From positions 1 to 39,845 of the IMG/VR virus record IMGVR_UViG_3300032288_002108: a stretch of DNA of 39,845 bases; one strand, written 5' to 3'. The position numbers and the translations under genes are program-made. This DNA is from a virus. The notes under the pieces were generated by a model that searched no databases, had not been told where the DNA came from, and saw only the letters and a list, made by a program, of their open reading frames with translations. This document shows, piece after piece, positions 1-7,307 of this stretch (the stretch's first letter is position 1; the number at the start of each line of letters is the position of its first letter).

Positions 1-218
1 AAGCCCTTCGCGGGCCATGCCAGGAACACGTCACAGACTCCTGACTTCACGCCTTCGGCCTTGAGCTTCGCGGCGGTCGTCTTGTGCCTCCACCCTCCGT
101 TTGGTATGGCGAACATGTTGGCAAGCTGCGGGTATTTATAGCGGTTGAGAGCCTCCCAGGTGAAAAGCTGCCGCTGCTCCTGGTGCTCCGTCGCTACGTT
201 GTAGGTTCGGGATTTCAT
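1..218 (-). CDS. VRR-NUC domain nuclease, C-terminus cut by window edge
   Basis: Reads leftward from an ATG at 218 and runs off the window, so only about 72 residues are visible. They contain the pattern IPNGG-x-R near residues 40-46, then LKAEGVKSGVCDVFLAWP, which is the N-terminal half of the VRR-NUC (PD-(D/E)xK) fold. The D of GVCD is the expected metal ligand; the later E-x-K lies outside the window. The start overlaps the upstream stop as ATGA. In phages such proteins are found near replication and recombination genes and are thought to act on branched DNA. Domain call is good; substrate is unknown. Confidence 0.8.
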   Translation of the reverse strand, partial: MKSRTYNVATEHQEQRQLFTWEALNRYKYPQLANMFAIPNGGWRHKTTAAKLKAEGVKSGVCDVFLAWPAKG

Positions 219-598
219 GGCTTAATCAACGGCTGAATCTCACTCACAAGCTCGGACAGCCTGCGCACAGCCTCAAGCGGCAGGGCCTCGGCGTGGAAGC
301 CCAGGAAGGCGGACAAGCTGGTGCTGGCCTTGGTGAGGGCGACGCGGAGCTTGGCGTTTTCAGCCAGAATCTCAGGAACTCGCTTCTGGATCACTTGGCG
401 GCATGATTGTCCAAGGCTTGCGCCCAGCAATTTTGCTAGTTCTTGCGGATTCCATTCGGCCTCGACAGTTTGAGCTTCTGCTTTCCACCGTTTAAGTTCT
501 GCAATCTGGCGCTCATACCAGCCCACAATGGCGCGGGCCAGCCTCATCTCGGCGGCGGTGAGTTCGCCAAAGTGTAGGCGGATTTGGTCGTTGGTCAT
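215..598 (-). CDS. Hypothetical protein, 127 aa, helical
   Basis: No family recognised. It is predicted largely helical, with a charged N-terminal half (LTAAEMRLARAIVGWYERQIAELKRWK) and heptad-like leucines, so a small coiled-coil or DNA-associated role is possible. It starts at ATG 598, overlapping the previous stop as ATGA, and its own stop overlaps the VRR-NUC start the same way. The tail ends in IQPLIKP, resembling the ends of two other small genes in this window. Confidence 0.75.
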   Translation of the reverse strand: MTNDQIRLHFGELTAAEMRLARAIVGWYERQIAELKRWKAEAQTVEAEWNPQELAKLLGASLGQSCRQVIQKRVPEILAENAKLRVALTKASTSLSAFLGFHAEALPLEAVRRLSELVSEIQPLIKP

Positions 599-861
599 GG
601 TTTCAGGAATGGTTGGAGTTTGGAGAGGGCGCTTGTTGATTTGATCAAACCGCTGCCCTGTAAGTCATAATCTGTATTCATTCTAAATCCGGCTCGCTTG
701 AATAAAATCAGCGCATCATGCGCATCCCTGATAGCCTCGCGCATGGCGGCGTTCTCGCGTTCGAGAGTTTCAAATTTATGCCTCACCGGACAATCTGGGT
801 GATGCCCTTGTCCAGGCCAGAAATCTGCGCAGCCGCAATGAGGGTATTCCGTATCACTCAC
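595..861 (-). CDS. Small Cys/His-rich hypothetical protein, 88 aa
   Basis: I place the start at GTG 861, which overlaps the upstream stop as GTGA and fits the junction style of this operon. A longer frame to 915 would run back into the upstream gene. Residues near the N-terminus (HCGCADF, then GHHPDCP) form a possible zinc knuckle, followed by a coiled-coil-like stretch LERENAAMREAI common in phage accessory proteins. Ends in LQPFLKP. No function assigned. Confidence 0.7.
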   Translation of the reverse strand: MSDTEYPHCGCADFWPGQGHHPDCPVRHKFETLERENAAMREAIRDAHDALILFKRAGFRMNTDYDLQGSGLIKSTSALSKLQPFLKP

Positions 862-1049
862 TTCGCCACCTCCTTCCACCGAAAGGTGGTGTTGCCTTCC
901 TTGTCCGGCACCCATTCGGCAAAGCCGCGCTCGACGGCTTCGGTGCGGAAATCCTGCACTCCATTAAAGGCACCAGCCATATAGCAGCAAAAACAAAGTA
1001 AGGCTATGAATACAAGCAGTAGAGTATTTAAAATTGCATCGTCACTCAC
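858..1049 (-). CDS. Small membrane protein, 63 aa
   Basis: GTG start at 1049, overlapping the previous stop (GTGA). Residues about 8-27 form one strongly hydrophobic segment rich in Leu and Cys, followed by a soluble tail containing AVERGFAEWVPDKEGNTTF, a tail type seen on many small phage accessory proteins. Likely an inner-membrane protein with the tail in the cytoplasm; topology is inferred. Function unknown. Confidence 0.7.
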   Translation of the reverse strand: MSDDAILNTLLLVFIALLCFCCYMAGAFNGVQDFRTEAVERGFAEWVPDKEGNTTFRWKEVAK

Positions 1050-1414
1050 TCCGCACCCCCTTTCTTGGCGGCAAGGAAGCCGTCAATAAATCCAGGCTTG
1101 TTGGGCCGTGTTGCCTCGGGCAGTTTGCTATAAGCCAGAGCAGCTTCGGCTCTCCACTTCTCCTCCTGGCTGGGCTCGCGGGGCAGGATGCCCTCGGGGA
1201 GGCGGCCAAGCCAAGCCTTGATTTCGTGGTGAAATGGATGATCCCAACGGCGTATGTCATGCTGACCGTTTTCCCAAAAGACCGCAATACAACCGTTAGC
1301 ATCCGCATCCTCCATCGTCGGCTTCTCCGAGGGCAGGCGCAGGCGAATCATGGGCGGCGAGGCCGGGGCGGGCTGGGTGATGGGCTTCTTTTTCGTGGTC
1401 GTTTTCTTCTTCAT
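1046..1414 (-). CDS. Hypothetical protein, 122 aa, basic N-terminus
   Basis: Starts ATG 1414 in an ATGA overlap. The first ten residues are almost all Lys and Thr (MKKKTTTKKK), followed by a Pro-rich linker and then a compact region with IAVFWENGQHDIRRWDHPFHHEIKAWL. The lysine tract may contact nucleic acid. No family recognised. Confidence 0.7.
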   Translation of the reverse strand: MKKKTTTKKKPITQPAPASPPMIRLRLPSEKPTMEDADANGCIAVFWENGQHDIRRWDHPFHHEIKAWLGRLPEGILPREPSQEEKWRAEAALAYSKLPEATRPNKPGFIDGFLAAKKGGAE

Positions 1415-1791
1415 GGCATTTTCAGTTTGCAGGATTCAAGGATATTTTGGGCGTGTTCTTGTTCGCGCTGTTCAGCCTCACGATTGGCGATTTCTTCCGG
1501 CGTCCAATGACGCATGGCCTTCTCTAAAGCATCTTCTTCATACCGCTCAAGATGAAGCATGGAATGCTCGCCGCAATGTTTGCAGCGCGGACTGTAAAGC
1601 GTAACCGTCCATTGCAACCCGGTTCCGCGCATATGAACATGAGCATCATCTTTACCATTTGGGGCAAAATAGACGCACCTCCAAACAGGCTCATTCTCCC
1701 TCCATGTTGGATGAATCTGAATTTCAATGAGATGCTTATTTGCGTAAATGGCGGCAATCCACTCTTGGATCTCTGGTCTGATTTCACTCAT
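1411..1791 (-). CDS. Hypothetical protein with CxxC motif, 126 aa
   Basis: The frame stays open further upstream, but that part overlaps the exonuclease gene and reads as low-complexity Arg/Ser. I therefore start at ATG 1791, which overlaps the exonuclease stop as ATGA. Contains CKHCGEH near residue 77 and a helical C-terminus (EEIANREAEQREQEHAQ). It ends in KLKMP, as does the upstream exonuclease gene: the 18-nt junction sequence is nearly identical. Function unknown. Confidence 0.75.
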   Translation of the reverse strand: MSEIRPEIQEWIAAIYANKHLIEIQIHPTWRENEPVWRCVYFAPNGKDDAHVHMRGTGLQWTVTLYSPRCKHCGEHSMLHLERYEEDALEKAMRHWTPEEIANREAEQREQEHAQNILESCKLKMP

Positions 1792-2420
1792 GGCATTTTG
1801 AGTTTGGGTGTGACTTCGTTGTAAACTTTCTGATACTGCTCGCAGAACTTGAGCAGCGTTTCGAGCATCCGACTGGTGTAATCGTCCCAGGTGACGACGA
1901 CGTGATGCGGCTGCATTCCTGGAAAGTAACTCCAGAAATGCCACTGGCGGATGCCTGTCACGCACATCGAGCCGTGAACCTGCTGTTTGTAGGTGTCGGG
2001 CAGACCGCCGGAGCGAACGTATTCGACATGTGTCCCCGGCGCAGGGCATTTGATTTCTAGCCCTGCAACGTATTGCCCGCCATCCACAATCAGCCCGTCA
2101 GGAGAGCACCCAAGGATGCCGTTGTCGTGCGTAACAAATCCCACCTGTTCCACGTTCAGCGCCGTGTGAGCCTGAAACGCAAGACGCGCCTGCGGCTCCA
2201 TCTCAGTGCCGCGCCGGGTCATCCAGTTTCCAGCAAACTCCGGCTCGAAGTCAGGAGCGAACGTCTCGCCGATCAGCTCGTTGATGTAGCCATCTGCGGA
2301 CTTCGACAGCTCGCACTTGGCAGCGGTCACGATCTTGGAGAAGTTGGAAGCAGTCGGCTTGCCCTTTCGGACAAGAAGCCAGTCTGGCGTGCCTTGGATT
2401 ATGTCTTTATGAACGATCAC
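1788..2420 (-). CDS. YqaJ/lambda-type exonuclease
   Basis: Alkaline exonuclease of the lambda Exo/YqaJ family, which digests one strand of linear duplex to expose ssDNA for the annealase. Visible motifs: GTPDWLLVRKGKPTAS at the N-terminus, E75 in GTEMEPQAR, D108 in CSPDG, E122-x-K124 in LEIKCP, and the QQVHG glutamines near 146. Length (210 aa) is normal. Start is GTG 2420, overlapping the RecT stop as GTGA; AAGGGGGT upstream is one of the very few Shine-Dalgarno-like sites here. Translationally coupled to RecT, its partner. Confidence 0.93.
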   Translation of the reverse strand: MIVHKDIIQGTPDWLLVRKGKPTASNFSKIVTAAKCELSKSADGYINELIGETFAPDFEPEFAGNWMTRRGTEMEPQARLAFQAHTALNVEQVGFVTHDNGILGCSPDGLIVDGGQYVAGLEIKCPAPGTHVEYVRSGGLPDTYKQQVHGSMCVTGIRQWHFWSYFPGMQPHHVVVTWDDYTSRMLETLLKFCEQYQKVYNEVTPKLKMP

Positions 2421-3373
2421 TTGCTACCCCCTTTCACGATAGCCTGAATGCCGCTCCACGCCGACAGAACAGAACGAAGCTCATCGTCCGTGCAGTCGTC
2501 GGGATTGTTGCGAACGTCGTCCAGGATGCCGTCGTCGAGGAGCTTGTGATTGATGTCCGTCCACTCGATGCCGTCAGTGGTCAGGCGTTCCTTGACAGCT
2601 TCCAGCGCCGTCTTTTCCGGCACCTCGGCGGCGAACATGTCAGCGGGCGGTTCAGCCTTCACAAACGGGTTGATAGGCTCGGCGCGGGCTGTGCGTTTGG
2701 CGGGCGTCACATCGCGCTCGACAGCGGGAATCAGGTCATCATCATCACGCTCGACAGCCTCCCGGAATTCAGCCGACAACGGAAGCCACTTGGAAAGGCG
2801 TCGGAAAGCGGTCTTTTTCGCCATCTCGTTGTAGTCTGTGACCCATGGGCCTGATGTTCCGGCGCGGCTCCGCTTGCGGATGGACTCAATTTCATCCTTT
2901 GACATGACGGCGCAAAAAACCGGACCGTCCTTCGTGACCGCCAGCGCGTAAGCCGCATACATCGCTCCGCGTGGCTTCTTCCAGTCGATTTCATGGCGCG
3001 TCACCTCACCCATGTTGTATTCGAAAACGTCACCCTCGCAGACAACGTCCGCGTGCAGCTTGGCAATGATGCCGGAGCGCATGGCAAGTTCGGCCAGACC
3101 CTTCCAGTCAATGACCAACGTGCATTGATCCTTATAAGGGATCAGATGGGCGCGGCGTCCGTCCGGCTCAAGGCCAAAAGCGGACAGGTCGAGAAGACAG
3201 CGCATGAGGCTTTCCTTCGTGCATTCCGCTAGCTTAGGCGTGCGAGTCAATGCCGTGATGGCAATGCGAGTGAAGCGTTCCGGGCTGAGATGCTTGGGCA
3301 GAGCTTTGGCGAACTGCTCCTGCATCTTGGCGTCAGTAAGCGTCTGTTTGATCGTGGTGAGTTGGTTTGACAT
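2417..3373 (-). CDS. recT: RecT-family single-strand annealing protein
   Basis: 318 aa, close to the usual RecT length. Core features present: SFxxC-like CLLDLSAFGLEPDGRRAHLIPY near residues 60-80, the VIDWKGLAELAMRSG block, and SGPWVTDYNEMAKKTAFRRLSKWLPLS, followed by an acidic EAVERDDDD and a poorly conserved C-terminal tail. It anneals complementary ssDNA generated by the adjacent exonuclease and probably drives concatemer formation and mosaic exchange. ATG 3373 has no Shine-Dalgarno; the leader is C/A-rich. Confidence 0.95.
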   Translation of the reverse strand: MSNQLTTIKQTLTDAKMQEQFAKALPKHLSPERFTRIAITALTRTPKLAECTKESLMRCLLDLSAFGLEPDGRRAHLIPYKDQCTLVIDWKGLAELAMRSGIIAKLHADVVCEGDVFEYNMGEVTRHEIDWKKPRGAMYAAYALAVTKDGPVFCAVMSKDEIESIRKRSRAGTSGPWVTDYNEMAKKTAFRRLSKWLPLSAEFREAVERDDDDLIPAVERDVTPAKRTARAEPINPFVKAEPPADMFAAEVPEKTALEAVKERLTTDGIEWTDINHKLLDDGILDDVRNNPDDCTDDELRSVLSAWSGIQAIVKGGSK

Positions 3374-3392
3374 GGTGGTATGTGTTGTTTGG

Positions 3393-3602
3393 CTAGATGA
3401 ACAGAAGAACGAGGATCAGGGCGACAAGCAGCAACCCGCCGACGATGGAGGAGACGCGCTCATGGAATTGAGCTACTGTAGCGACTTTCTCACAACGCAG
3501 CCGCCGCTGGCGAGGACTGTTGTATTGTTGATACGCCATGAAGCGGGCCGAAAACTCGGCGGTGCGGTCAATCACGCGGTCGTTTGGATGGACAAGTTTC
3601 AT
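3393..3602 (-). CDS. Small C-terminally anchored membrane protein, 69 aa
   Basis: I start at ATG 3602, four bases after the upstream stop; the longer frame overlaps that gene and is Pro/Ser-rich shadow. The last 20 residues (SSIVGGLLLVALILVLLFI) form one transmembrane segment ending at the C-terminus, with an Arg-rich soluble part before it. Tail-anchored topology is inferred. Function unknown. Confidence 0.65.
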   Translation of the reverse strand: MKLVHPNDRVIDRTAEFSARFMAYQQYNSPRQRRLRCEKVATVAQFHERVSSIVGGLLLVALILVLLFI

Positions 3603-3606
3603 AATA

Positions 3607-3855
3607 TCAACCAGCGTTAAATGATGCGCAGACAACACCTTGACGGACGCCTTCGGCGGCGGTGCCGATGAGCTTGACGGTGACGTTCTCGGGGCAGGAG
3701 GCCCAGTCGGACCAAGCGTCGCCCCATTTCTCCATGGGCTTGCCGTCACTTGGGTTCATGTTGCGGGCAGTGTCTTCGTCAGGAGCGCAGACAACGGCGG
3801 AGTCAAAAGTGTCCCAAGTGTTGTTCTCGGTTTGAGAGATGAGGTAAAGATTCAT
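3607..3855 (-). CDS. Conserved-type phage protein, 82 aa
   Basis: Begins MNLYLISQTENNTWDTFDSAVVCAP, a pattern I associate with small phage proteins of unknown role that share a beta-strand followed by D-T-(Y/F)-D-S-A-V-V. Starts at ATG 3855, one base after the stop of a 23-codon gene. Acidic, with several Trp in the middle. No catalytic motif seen. Confidence 0.75.
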   Translation of the reverse strand: MNLYLISQTENNTWDTFDSAVVCAPDEDTARNMNPSDGKPMEKWGDAWSDWASCPENVTVKLIGTAAEGVRQGVVCASFNAG

Positions 3856-3856
3856 A

Positions 3857-3928
3857 TCAGTGTTGAATGATGGTCAGAATCCAGCCAAGGGCGGACAGGA
3901 TGAGAGCGATGATGACGGCGGTTTTCAT
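3857..3928 (-). CDS. 23-aa single-pass membrane peptide
   Basis: A 24-codon frame that is almost entirely a transmembrane helix: MKTAVIIALILSALGWIL then TIIQH. Support is positional: its ATG at 3928 overlaps the upstream stop as ATGA, and its TGA is separated from the next ATG by a single base. It therefore fills the gap between two genes exactly. Role unknown; small membrane peptides in phages can act as antiholins or inhibitors of host membrane proteins. Confidence 0.6.
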   Translation of the reverse strand: MKTAVIIALILSALGWILTIIQH

Positions 3929-4137
3929 ACGGAAAAGTGGTTGACCATTGAGCGCATCCATTCGTCGGCCAGACCTTTCCAGCGACCGGACGAAACGGCA
4001 TCGCGCATTGCCCACTGGCGGCGGTTGAGGCGGAAGCATTGGCGAGCTTGGCGCAGCATATGCGCGGACTGCTGGCGGGCCTGAGAGTATCCGGTGGACG
4101 CCAAAAAAATGGAGCGAATGGAAGAAGACGGCTTCAT
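3925..4137 (-). CDS. Basic hypothetical protein, 70 aa
   Basis: Starts ATG 4137 (ATGA overlap with the ribbon-helix-helix gene). Rich in Arg and Gln in the centre (ARQQSAHMLRQARQCFRLNRRQWAM), with GRWKGLADEWM near the end. Basic character and linkage to a probable DNA-binding protein suggest nucleic-acid contact, but no family is recognised. Confidence 0.65.
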   Translation of the reverse strand: MKPSSSIRSIFLASTGYSQARQQSAHMLRQARQCFRLNRRQWAMRDAVSSGRWKGLADEWMRSMVNHFSV

Positions 4138-4340
4138 GCGTTCTGGTTCTTGTAGGGGTTGCGGTTGACGCCACGGCCTTTCATGAGGGCCTTGAGGCGG
4201 GTCTGCACTTCGGAATCAGCAAGCGCAAAGTGACGCATCTGCTGGTTGATCGTGCGGTTATTTTCGGCGGCAACGGCCTTGATGGCGCGATGCTCTTCCG
4301 GCGGAACTTTGATTACGATTTGTTTCATGGGCAGCGCCAT
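4134..4340 (-). CDS. Ribbon-helix-helix (Arc-like) DNA-binding protein
   Basis: The sequence KQIVIKVPPEEHRAIKAVAAENNRTINQQM fits the beta strand (QIVIKVP) plus two helices of the Arc/CopG ribbon-helix-helix fold, with E-E-H at the start of helix A and N-R-T-I between the helices. It would bind DNA as a dimer through the strand. About 68 aa from ATG 4340; ATG 4328 (MKQIVIK) is an equally good start. A C-terminal basic tail follows. It is the clearest candidate regulator in the accessory block. Confidence 0.75.
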   Translation of the reverse strand: MALPMKQIVIKVPPEEHRAIKAVAAENNRTINQQMRHFALADSEVQTRLKALMKGRGVNRNPYKNQNA

Positions 4341-4375
4341 TATGCACCGCCGCAAACACGCATCAAGCTATATTT

Positions 4376-4588
4376 TCATCTTTTTTCACCGTGCATTTCC
4401 TGCCATCGTGCAAGGAACTGAGTCAACGGCTCGTCCCCATGCCCGTTCATGGCGCAGGCGCAGTTGGTGGCTTCGCAGCAAATAAAGGTGCACCCAGGCT
4501 CATGCTGAACCTGTGGCTTTCCGTCCTTCTTACGACGGCACTTGGCCGTTGCGTTGAAGTGATTGGCGATGGTTTCCCAGGCAGTCAT
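4376..4588 (-). CDS. Cys-rich small protein, 70 aa
   Basis: Cysteines occur at about 17, 32, 37, 38, 43 and 45 (KCRRKKDG, PGCTFICCEATNCAC), suggesting a metal-binding or zinc-ribbon-like knuckle. Starts at ATG 4588, overlapping the previous stop as ATGA. No named family recognised. Confidence 0.65.
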   Translation of the reverse strand: MTAWETIANHFNATAKCRRKKDGKPQVQHEPGCTFICCEATNCACAMNGHGDEPLTQFLARWQEMHGEKR

Positions 4589-4935
4589 GCTTCCGTGACG
4601 ATGACTTTCACGATACGGAGATCGGGATGCTTACGCCGGTAGTCCTTGCCCCAAATCTCGCGGACTCGGGCAAGCGTGTCTTTGCGCCGGTAAGCGAAGG
4701 CGCACTTCGTCAGGGCATCGCATTGCGTCGCGCAGTAGGCGGTGAAGGATCGTTTCTTGGCAGGGACGATGATTGTATCCCGCTCGATGGCATGAGCGCC
4801 AACGGCACGAACGCTAGCCTCGACCTGCGCCCATTCATGCCTCGCCTTGTCCCAATACTTCGCGCCAGGAATTAGATTCCAGTCGTGCTTTCCTTTGTAG
4901 ATTTTCCACCCTTTTGGGGGCTTTGGAATATTCAT
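4585..4935 (-). CDS. Hypothetical protein, 116 aa
   Basis: Starts ATG 4935 in an ATGA overlap. Basic overall; begins MNIPKPPKGWKIYKGKHDWNLIPGAKYWDK and has a C-terminal half with RRKDTLARVREIWGKDYRRKHP. The central FTAYCATQCDALTKCAF carries three Cys. No family recognised; possibly DNA-associated because of its charge. Confidence 0.7.
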   Translation of the reverse strand: MNIPKPPKGWKIYKGKHDWNLIPGAKYWDKARHEWAQVEASVRAVGAHAIERDTIIVPAKKRSFTAYCATQCDALTKCAFAYRRKDTLARVREIWGKDYRRKHPDLRIVKVIVTEA

Positions 4936-6167
4936 GGCTGGCCCTCCTTGGCTGGGGTGAGGCAGGCGGCAGGGAAGAATCGCTGATTGAATCCTGCGGC
5001 ATCAAACCACGAGCAGGCGGCGTCAATGTCCGCGTTGTAAGCCTCGACGGTCATCTCCGGCCCGCCCGAATTGAGCCGCACCACGTCGCCGGGGCGGGGC
5101 GTCCAGGCTTGTTGCGACTGCGTGGGCTGGGCTGAACGCTTAGTCACAACAGCTTCAAGCAGATCCCTTTCTTTCCTCATCTCTTCGACAAGCTCCGGCA
5201 CTTTGGCGCACAAGACATCCTCGTGCTTTCCGCCGTCATCAGCAATATATACCTGTTCGCCAACAGCTTCGCCGCAGCGGACGACAAGGGAGCGGTAGTA
5301 ATCGACGTTGCGTTGATTCTGCGCGGATGTCTCCATCCATGCCTGAATGCGTTTTGCCACAGCTTCCGCAAGGCGGGCGTCCATCGGCGTTCCACTCGTT
5401 TCAGGGTCGCACCAGCAATGTGCGGCAATCTGCCTCGCTTCACTCATCCAAGGTTTTTCCGCCTGCGCCTTTTTCGACTCCATGCTTTTCAGCAGGTCGT
5501 TGTAAGGCCAGCCGTGGCCGGGCTTGGCTGGGGCGGGCTCTGTGGACTGGGTTGGCTGCGTGAGCCTTGATGTGCTGGCATATTCCTCTACCCGTCCCCA
5601 GAGGGATAGTTCATTACATCCCTCTTCTCGCGGAACACCCAGCTCATCGAGCTTACGATGCACACAGGCTGCTTCCACAGCGCAATGCCCGACCGGATCG
5701 GCCTCGTTAAGTGGGGGAAGCCTTTTGTCCTCTGGTTCGGTAGGAATGGCCTCCGCCTGGGCAGGCTCAGGTTTGGCCTTGCTAGACGCATACTCCTCTA
5801 CGCGGCCCCAAAGGGTGAACGTCTTTCCGTGCCTTTCGCGTGGGACTCCGATCTCGTCCAGTTTTTGATGAACGTAGGCTGCTGCGACTGCGCAATGTCC
5901 AATCGGGGCGGATTCGTCGAGCGGTGGGAGCATCTTGTCCGATGGTCCTGTGATGGTGGTCTTTTTCTCTTCATCAGGCACGGCCTCCGGCTTCGGCAGG
6001 GCGGCCAGGAAGGCGCGGGCGATGGCGAGGCGTCGTTTTTTCTCTTGCTCAAAGCTATTGCTCAGAGGGTCGCAAGATAGAAGTCCAACGCTGCCTGAAG
6101 TAAAAGCCGCGTCAATGGCGGCCTGAAGCTGCTCGTCTGTGTATTTGTGTGCGTTGTTTGTTTGCAT
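4932..6167 (-). CDS. Modular accessory protein with 50-residue tandem repeat and YodC/DUF2158-like C-terminus
   Basis: 411 aa made of distinct blocks. Residues 79-128 and 149-198 are two copies of one unit (LPPLDE...PIGHCAV...LWGRVEEYAS), exactly 70 residues apart and about 70 percent identical. A helical block follows (ARQIAAHCWCDPETSG, 245-259), then a coiled-coil-like region (320-342). Residues about 358-404, PGDVVRLNSGGPEMTV with CSWFDA, match the small YodC-like DUF2158 domain. The repeat GHCAV with conserved Cys/His is unexplained. It starts the accessory block after the lysis genes. Role unknown. Confidence 0.75.
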   Translation of the reverse strand: MQTNNAHKYTDEQLQAAIDAAFTSGSVGLLSCDPLSNSFEQEKKRRLAIARAFLAALPKPEAVPDEEKKTTITGPSDKMLPPLDESAPIGHCAVAAAYVHQKLDEIGVPRERHGKTFTLWGRVEEYASSKAKPEPAQAEAIPTEPEDKRLPPLNEADPVGHCAVEAACVHRKLDELGVPREEGCNELSLWGRVEEYASTSRLTQPTQSTEPAPAKPGHGWPYNDLLKSMESKKAQAEKPWMSEARQIAAHCWCDPETSGTPMDARLAEAVAKRIQAWMETSAQNQRNVDYYRSLVVRCGEAVGEQVYIADDGGKHEDVLCAKVPELVEEMRKERDLLEAVVTKRSAQPTQSQQAWTPRPGDVVRLNSGGPEMTVEAYNADIDAACSWFDAAGFNQRFFPAACLTPAKEGQP

Positions 6168-6199
6168 GGCGCAGCAGCGTAACCGCTCGCCCTATGCCG

Positions 6200-6676
6200 T
6201 CAAATCAACTTCTGCACGTCGTAACCCACTTCTTCCATGCGATCTCTCATTTCTGAGAGAGTCTTGCCGAACGTGACCTGAAAGTGCGGCGTCTCCTGAA
6301 AGCTCTTCCAGTTTCCCGCCCATTCGATGCCCATCTTCCCAGCAATGATGCCGATTTCAGTATAGAGTTTGTCGGCAAGTCCAGGCTGTTTTTCGTCCAA
6401 GTAAACGCCGTTCTTGAACAGTCCAAGGTCGATTGCTAGCCCGTAGTTGTGCCAGGAGGAGCCAGGGCGCGCCTTGGTGACAATCCGCCCCGGCTTCGTC
6501 CTGCCCTGCGCATAAAGCGCCGCCTGCGCAGCCCATGAGCGAAGGCCGGAAATTACCTCCACCGTGACGCCTTTCGCCTCCATCGCTTTTTCAGCGGCGG
6601 CAACAAACGGCTCCAACTTGGCGAGCGCCTTCTTGTTCAAGCTGCCCAGGTTCTCGATGGTTCGTTTCGTTCTCAT
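6200..6676 (-). CDS. Endolysin, M15-type peptidase
   Basis: 158 aa L-Ala-D-Glu/D-Ala-D-Ala peptidase of the M15 group. Visible: SGLRS (43-47), QAALYAQGR (51-59), the zinc motif SSWHNYGLAIDL with H76 and D83, and the third ligand H131 in PHFQ. It would cleave the peptide part of peptidoglycan at lysis. There is no signal peptide, so release needs a holin, consistent with membrane proteins just upstream. ATG 6676 overlaps the stop of a 38-aa membrane protein (ATGA). Confidence 0.92.
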   Translation of the reverse strand: MRTKRTIENLGSLNKKALAKLEPFVAAAEKAMEAKGVTVEVISGLRSWAAQAALYAQGRTKPGRIVTKARPGSSWHNYGLAIDLGLFKNGVYLDEKQPGLADKLYTEIGIIAGKMGIEWAGNWKSFQETPHFQVTFGKTLSEMRDRMEEVGYDVQKLI

Positions 6677-6789
6677 GGGTCTTTGTCGTTGTAGTCACGC
6701 GCACCGCACCAAAGCGCGATGGCACCAAACACCAGCACCGCCCCAAAGAAACAGAGCATGCCGACAAAAATCTGGAAGCATTCGATCAT
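6673..6789 (-). CDS. 38-aa membrane protein of the lysis cassette
   Basis: ATG 6789 overlaps the lipoprotein stop (ATGA) and its TGA overlaps the endolysin ATG, so both ends are fixed by junctions. The product has one hydrophobic segment, FQIFVGMLCFFGAVLVFGAI, then LWCGARDYNDKDP. It could be a pinholin-like, antiholin or accessory lysis peptide. Topology and function are inferred from place and composition only. Confidence 0.65.
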   Translation of the reverse strand: MIECFQIFVGMLCFFGAVLVFGAIALWCGARDYNDKDP

Positions 6790-7010
6790 GGGCGGAGAGA
6801 TTCACGGACGGCTTTCATATATTCTGCGTGCGAATGCCATACCTCGTCAGTCTGGCACTGGTATTGCCCTTGTGACGTTTGAATCACCGTTCCCGCCTTC
6901 AGGTGCAACGCCTGCGGGGAATAAAGCTGCATGGAGTCTGCGACGGTAGGCGAGCGAAATGCGCAGCTCGTCAGCGTGACGCTTGCCAGCAGGATTTGCA
7001 ATATCTTCAT
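6786..7010 (-). CDS. Lipoprotein, candidate outer-membrane spanin subunit
   Basis: 74 aa with a signal peptide and lipobox: MKILQILLASVTLTSC, where Cys16 would be lipidated. The mature part is short and polar. The gene starts inside the upstream gene and overlaps it by about 164 bases in the +1 frame, as in Rz/Rz1 spanin pairs of Gram-negative phages. Unlike lambda Rz1 it is not Pro-rich. If the spanin call holds, the host has an outer membrane. Confidence 0.65.
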   Translation of the reverse strand: MKILQILLASVTLTSCAFRSPTVADSMQLYSPQALHLKAGTVIQTSQGQYQCQTDEVWHSHAEYMKAVRESLRP

Positions 7011-7137
7011 ACCTCAGAATCTCCAGCGTTAGAGCCTCCATTTCCTTCGTCAGGTGCCACGCAAGCCAAAGCGGGAATGCCTTTAGGGCCTGCGTAGCTG
7101 CCTGGAAAAAGGCGGTTATGGCGGACAGTGGACTCAT
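6847..7137 (-). CDS. Candidate inner-membrane spanin / lysis-associated protein
   Basis: 96 aa starting ATG 7137 in an ATGA overlap. The N-terminus is moderately hydrophobic (AITAFFQAATQALKAFPLWLAWHL), then a helical charged stretch EMEALTLEILRYEDIANPAGKRHADELRISLAYRRR that could be coiled coil. Its 3' half contains the overlapping lipoprotein frame. The hydrophobic segment is weak for a true transmembrane anchor, so the spanin role is only likely. Confidence 0.6.
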   Translation of the reverse strand: MSPLSAITAFFQAATQALKAFPLWLAWHLTKEMEALTLEILRYEDIANPAGKRHADELRISLAYRRRLHAALFPAGVAPEGGNGDSNVTRAIPVPD

Positions 7138-7307
7138 GCCCCGGTCTTGTTGCCATCCTTGGCAGCGATCAGTCCCAGCCCGGCCAGAGTAGCAACGGCT
7201 TTAGCCACCTCGTCGGCATACTGAGGCAGCCAAGTTGCGGTGATTACTCCGGCAATGGTGACGATTCCAGCCAGGGTCGTTTTCCAGTTTTTCAGGATGT
7301 AGTTCAT
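7134..7307 (-). CDS. Holin-like small membrane protein, 57 aa
   Basis: Starts ATG 7307 (ATGA overlap): NYILKNWKTTLAGIVTIAGVITATWLPQYADEVAKAVATLAGLGLIAAKDGNKTG. The pattern KNWKTTLAG ... AKAVATLAGLGLIAAKD is one I associate with a common family of phage membrane proteins sometimes annotated as holins. Two hydrophobic segments (about 10-26 and 34-49). Its place two genes above the endolysin fits a holin role. Confidence 0.7.
   Translation of the reverse strand: MNYILKNWKTTLAGIVTIAGVITATWLPQYADEVAKAVATLAGLGLIAAKDGNKTGA

Noticed and set aside
1411-2049. Long 212-codon version of the gene ending at 1411
   Set aside because: The first 86 codons lie within the exonuclease gene in another frame and read as Arg/Ser-rich shadow; ATG 1791 has a proper overlap.
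6176-6203. TTGACG-16-TACGCT promoter after the endolysin
   Set aside because: The -10 matches only three of six bases and the -35 overlaps the endolysin stop; not enough support.
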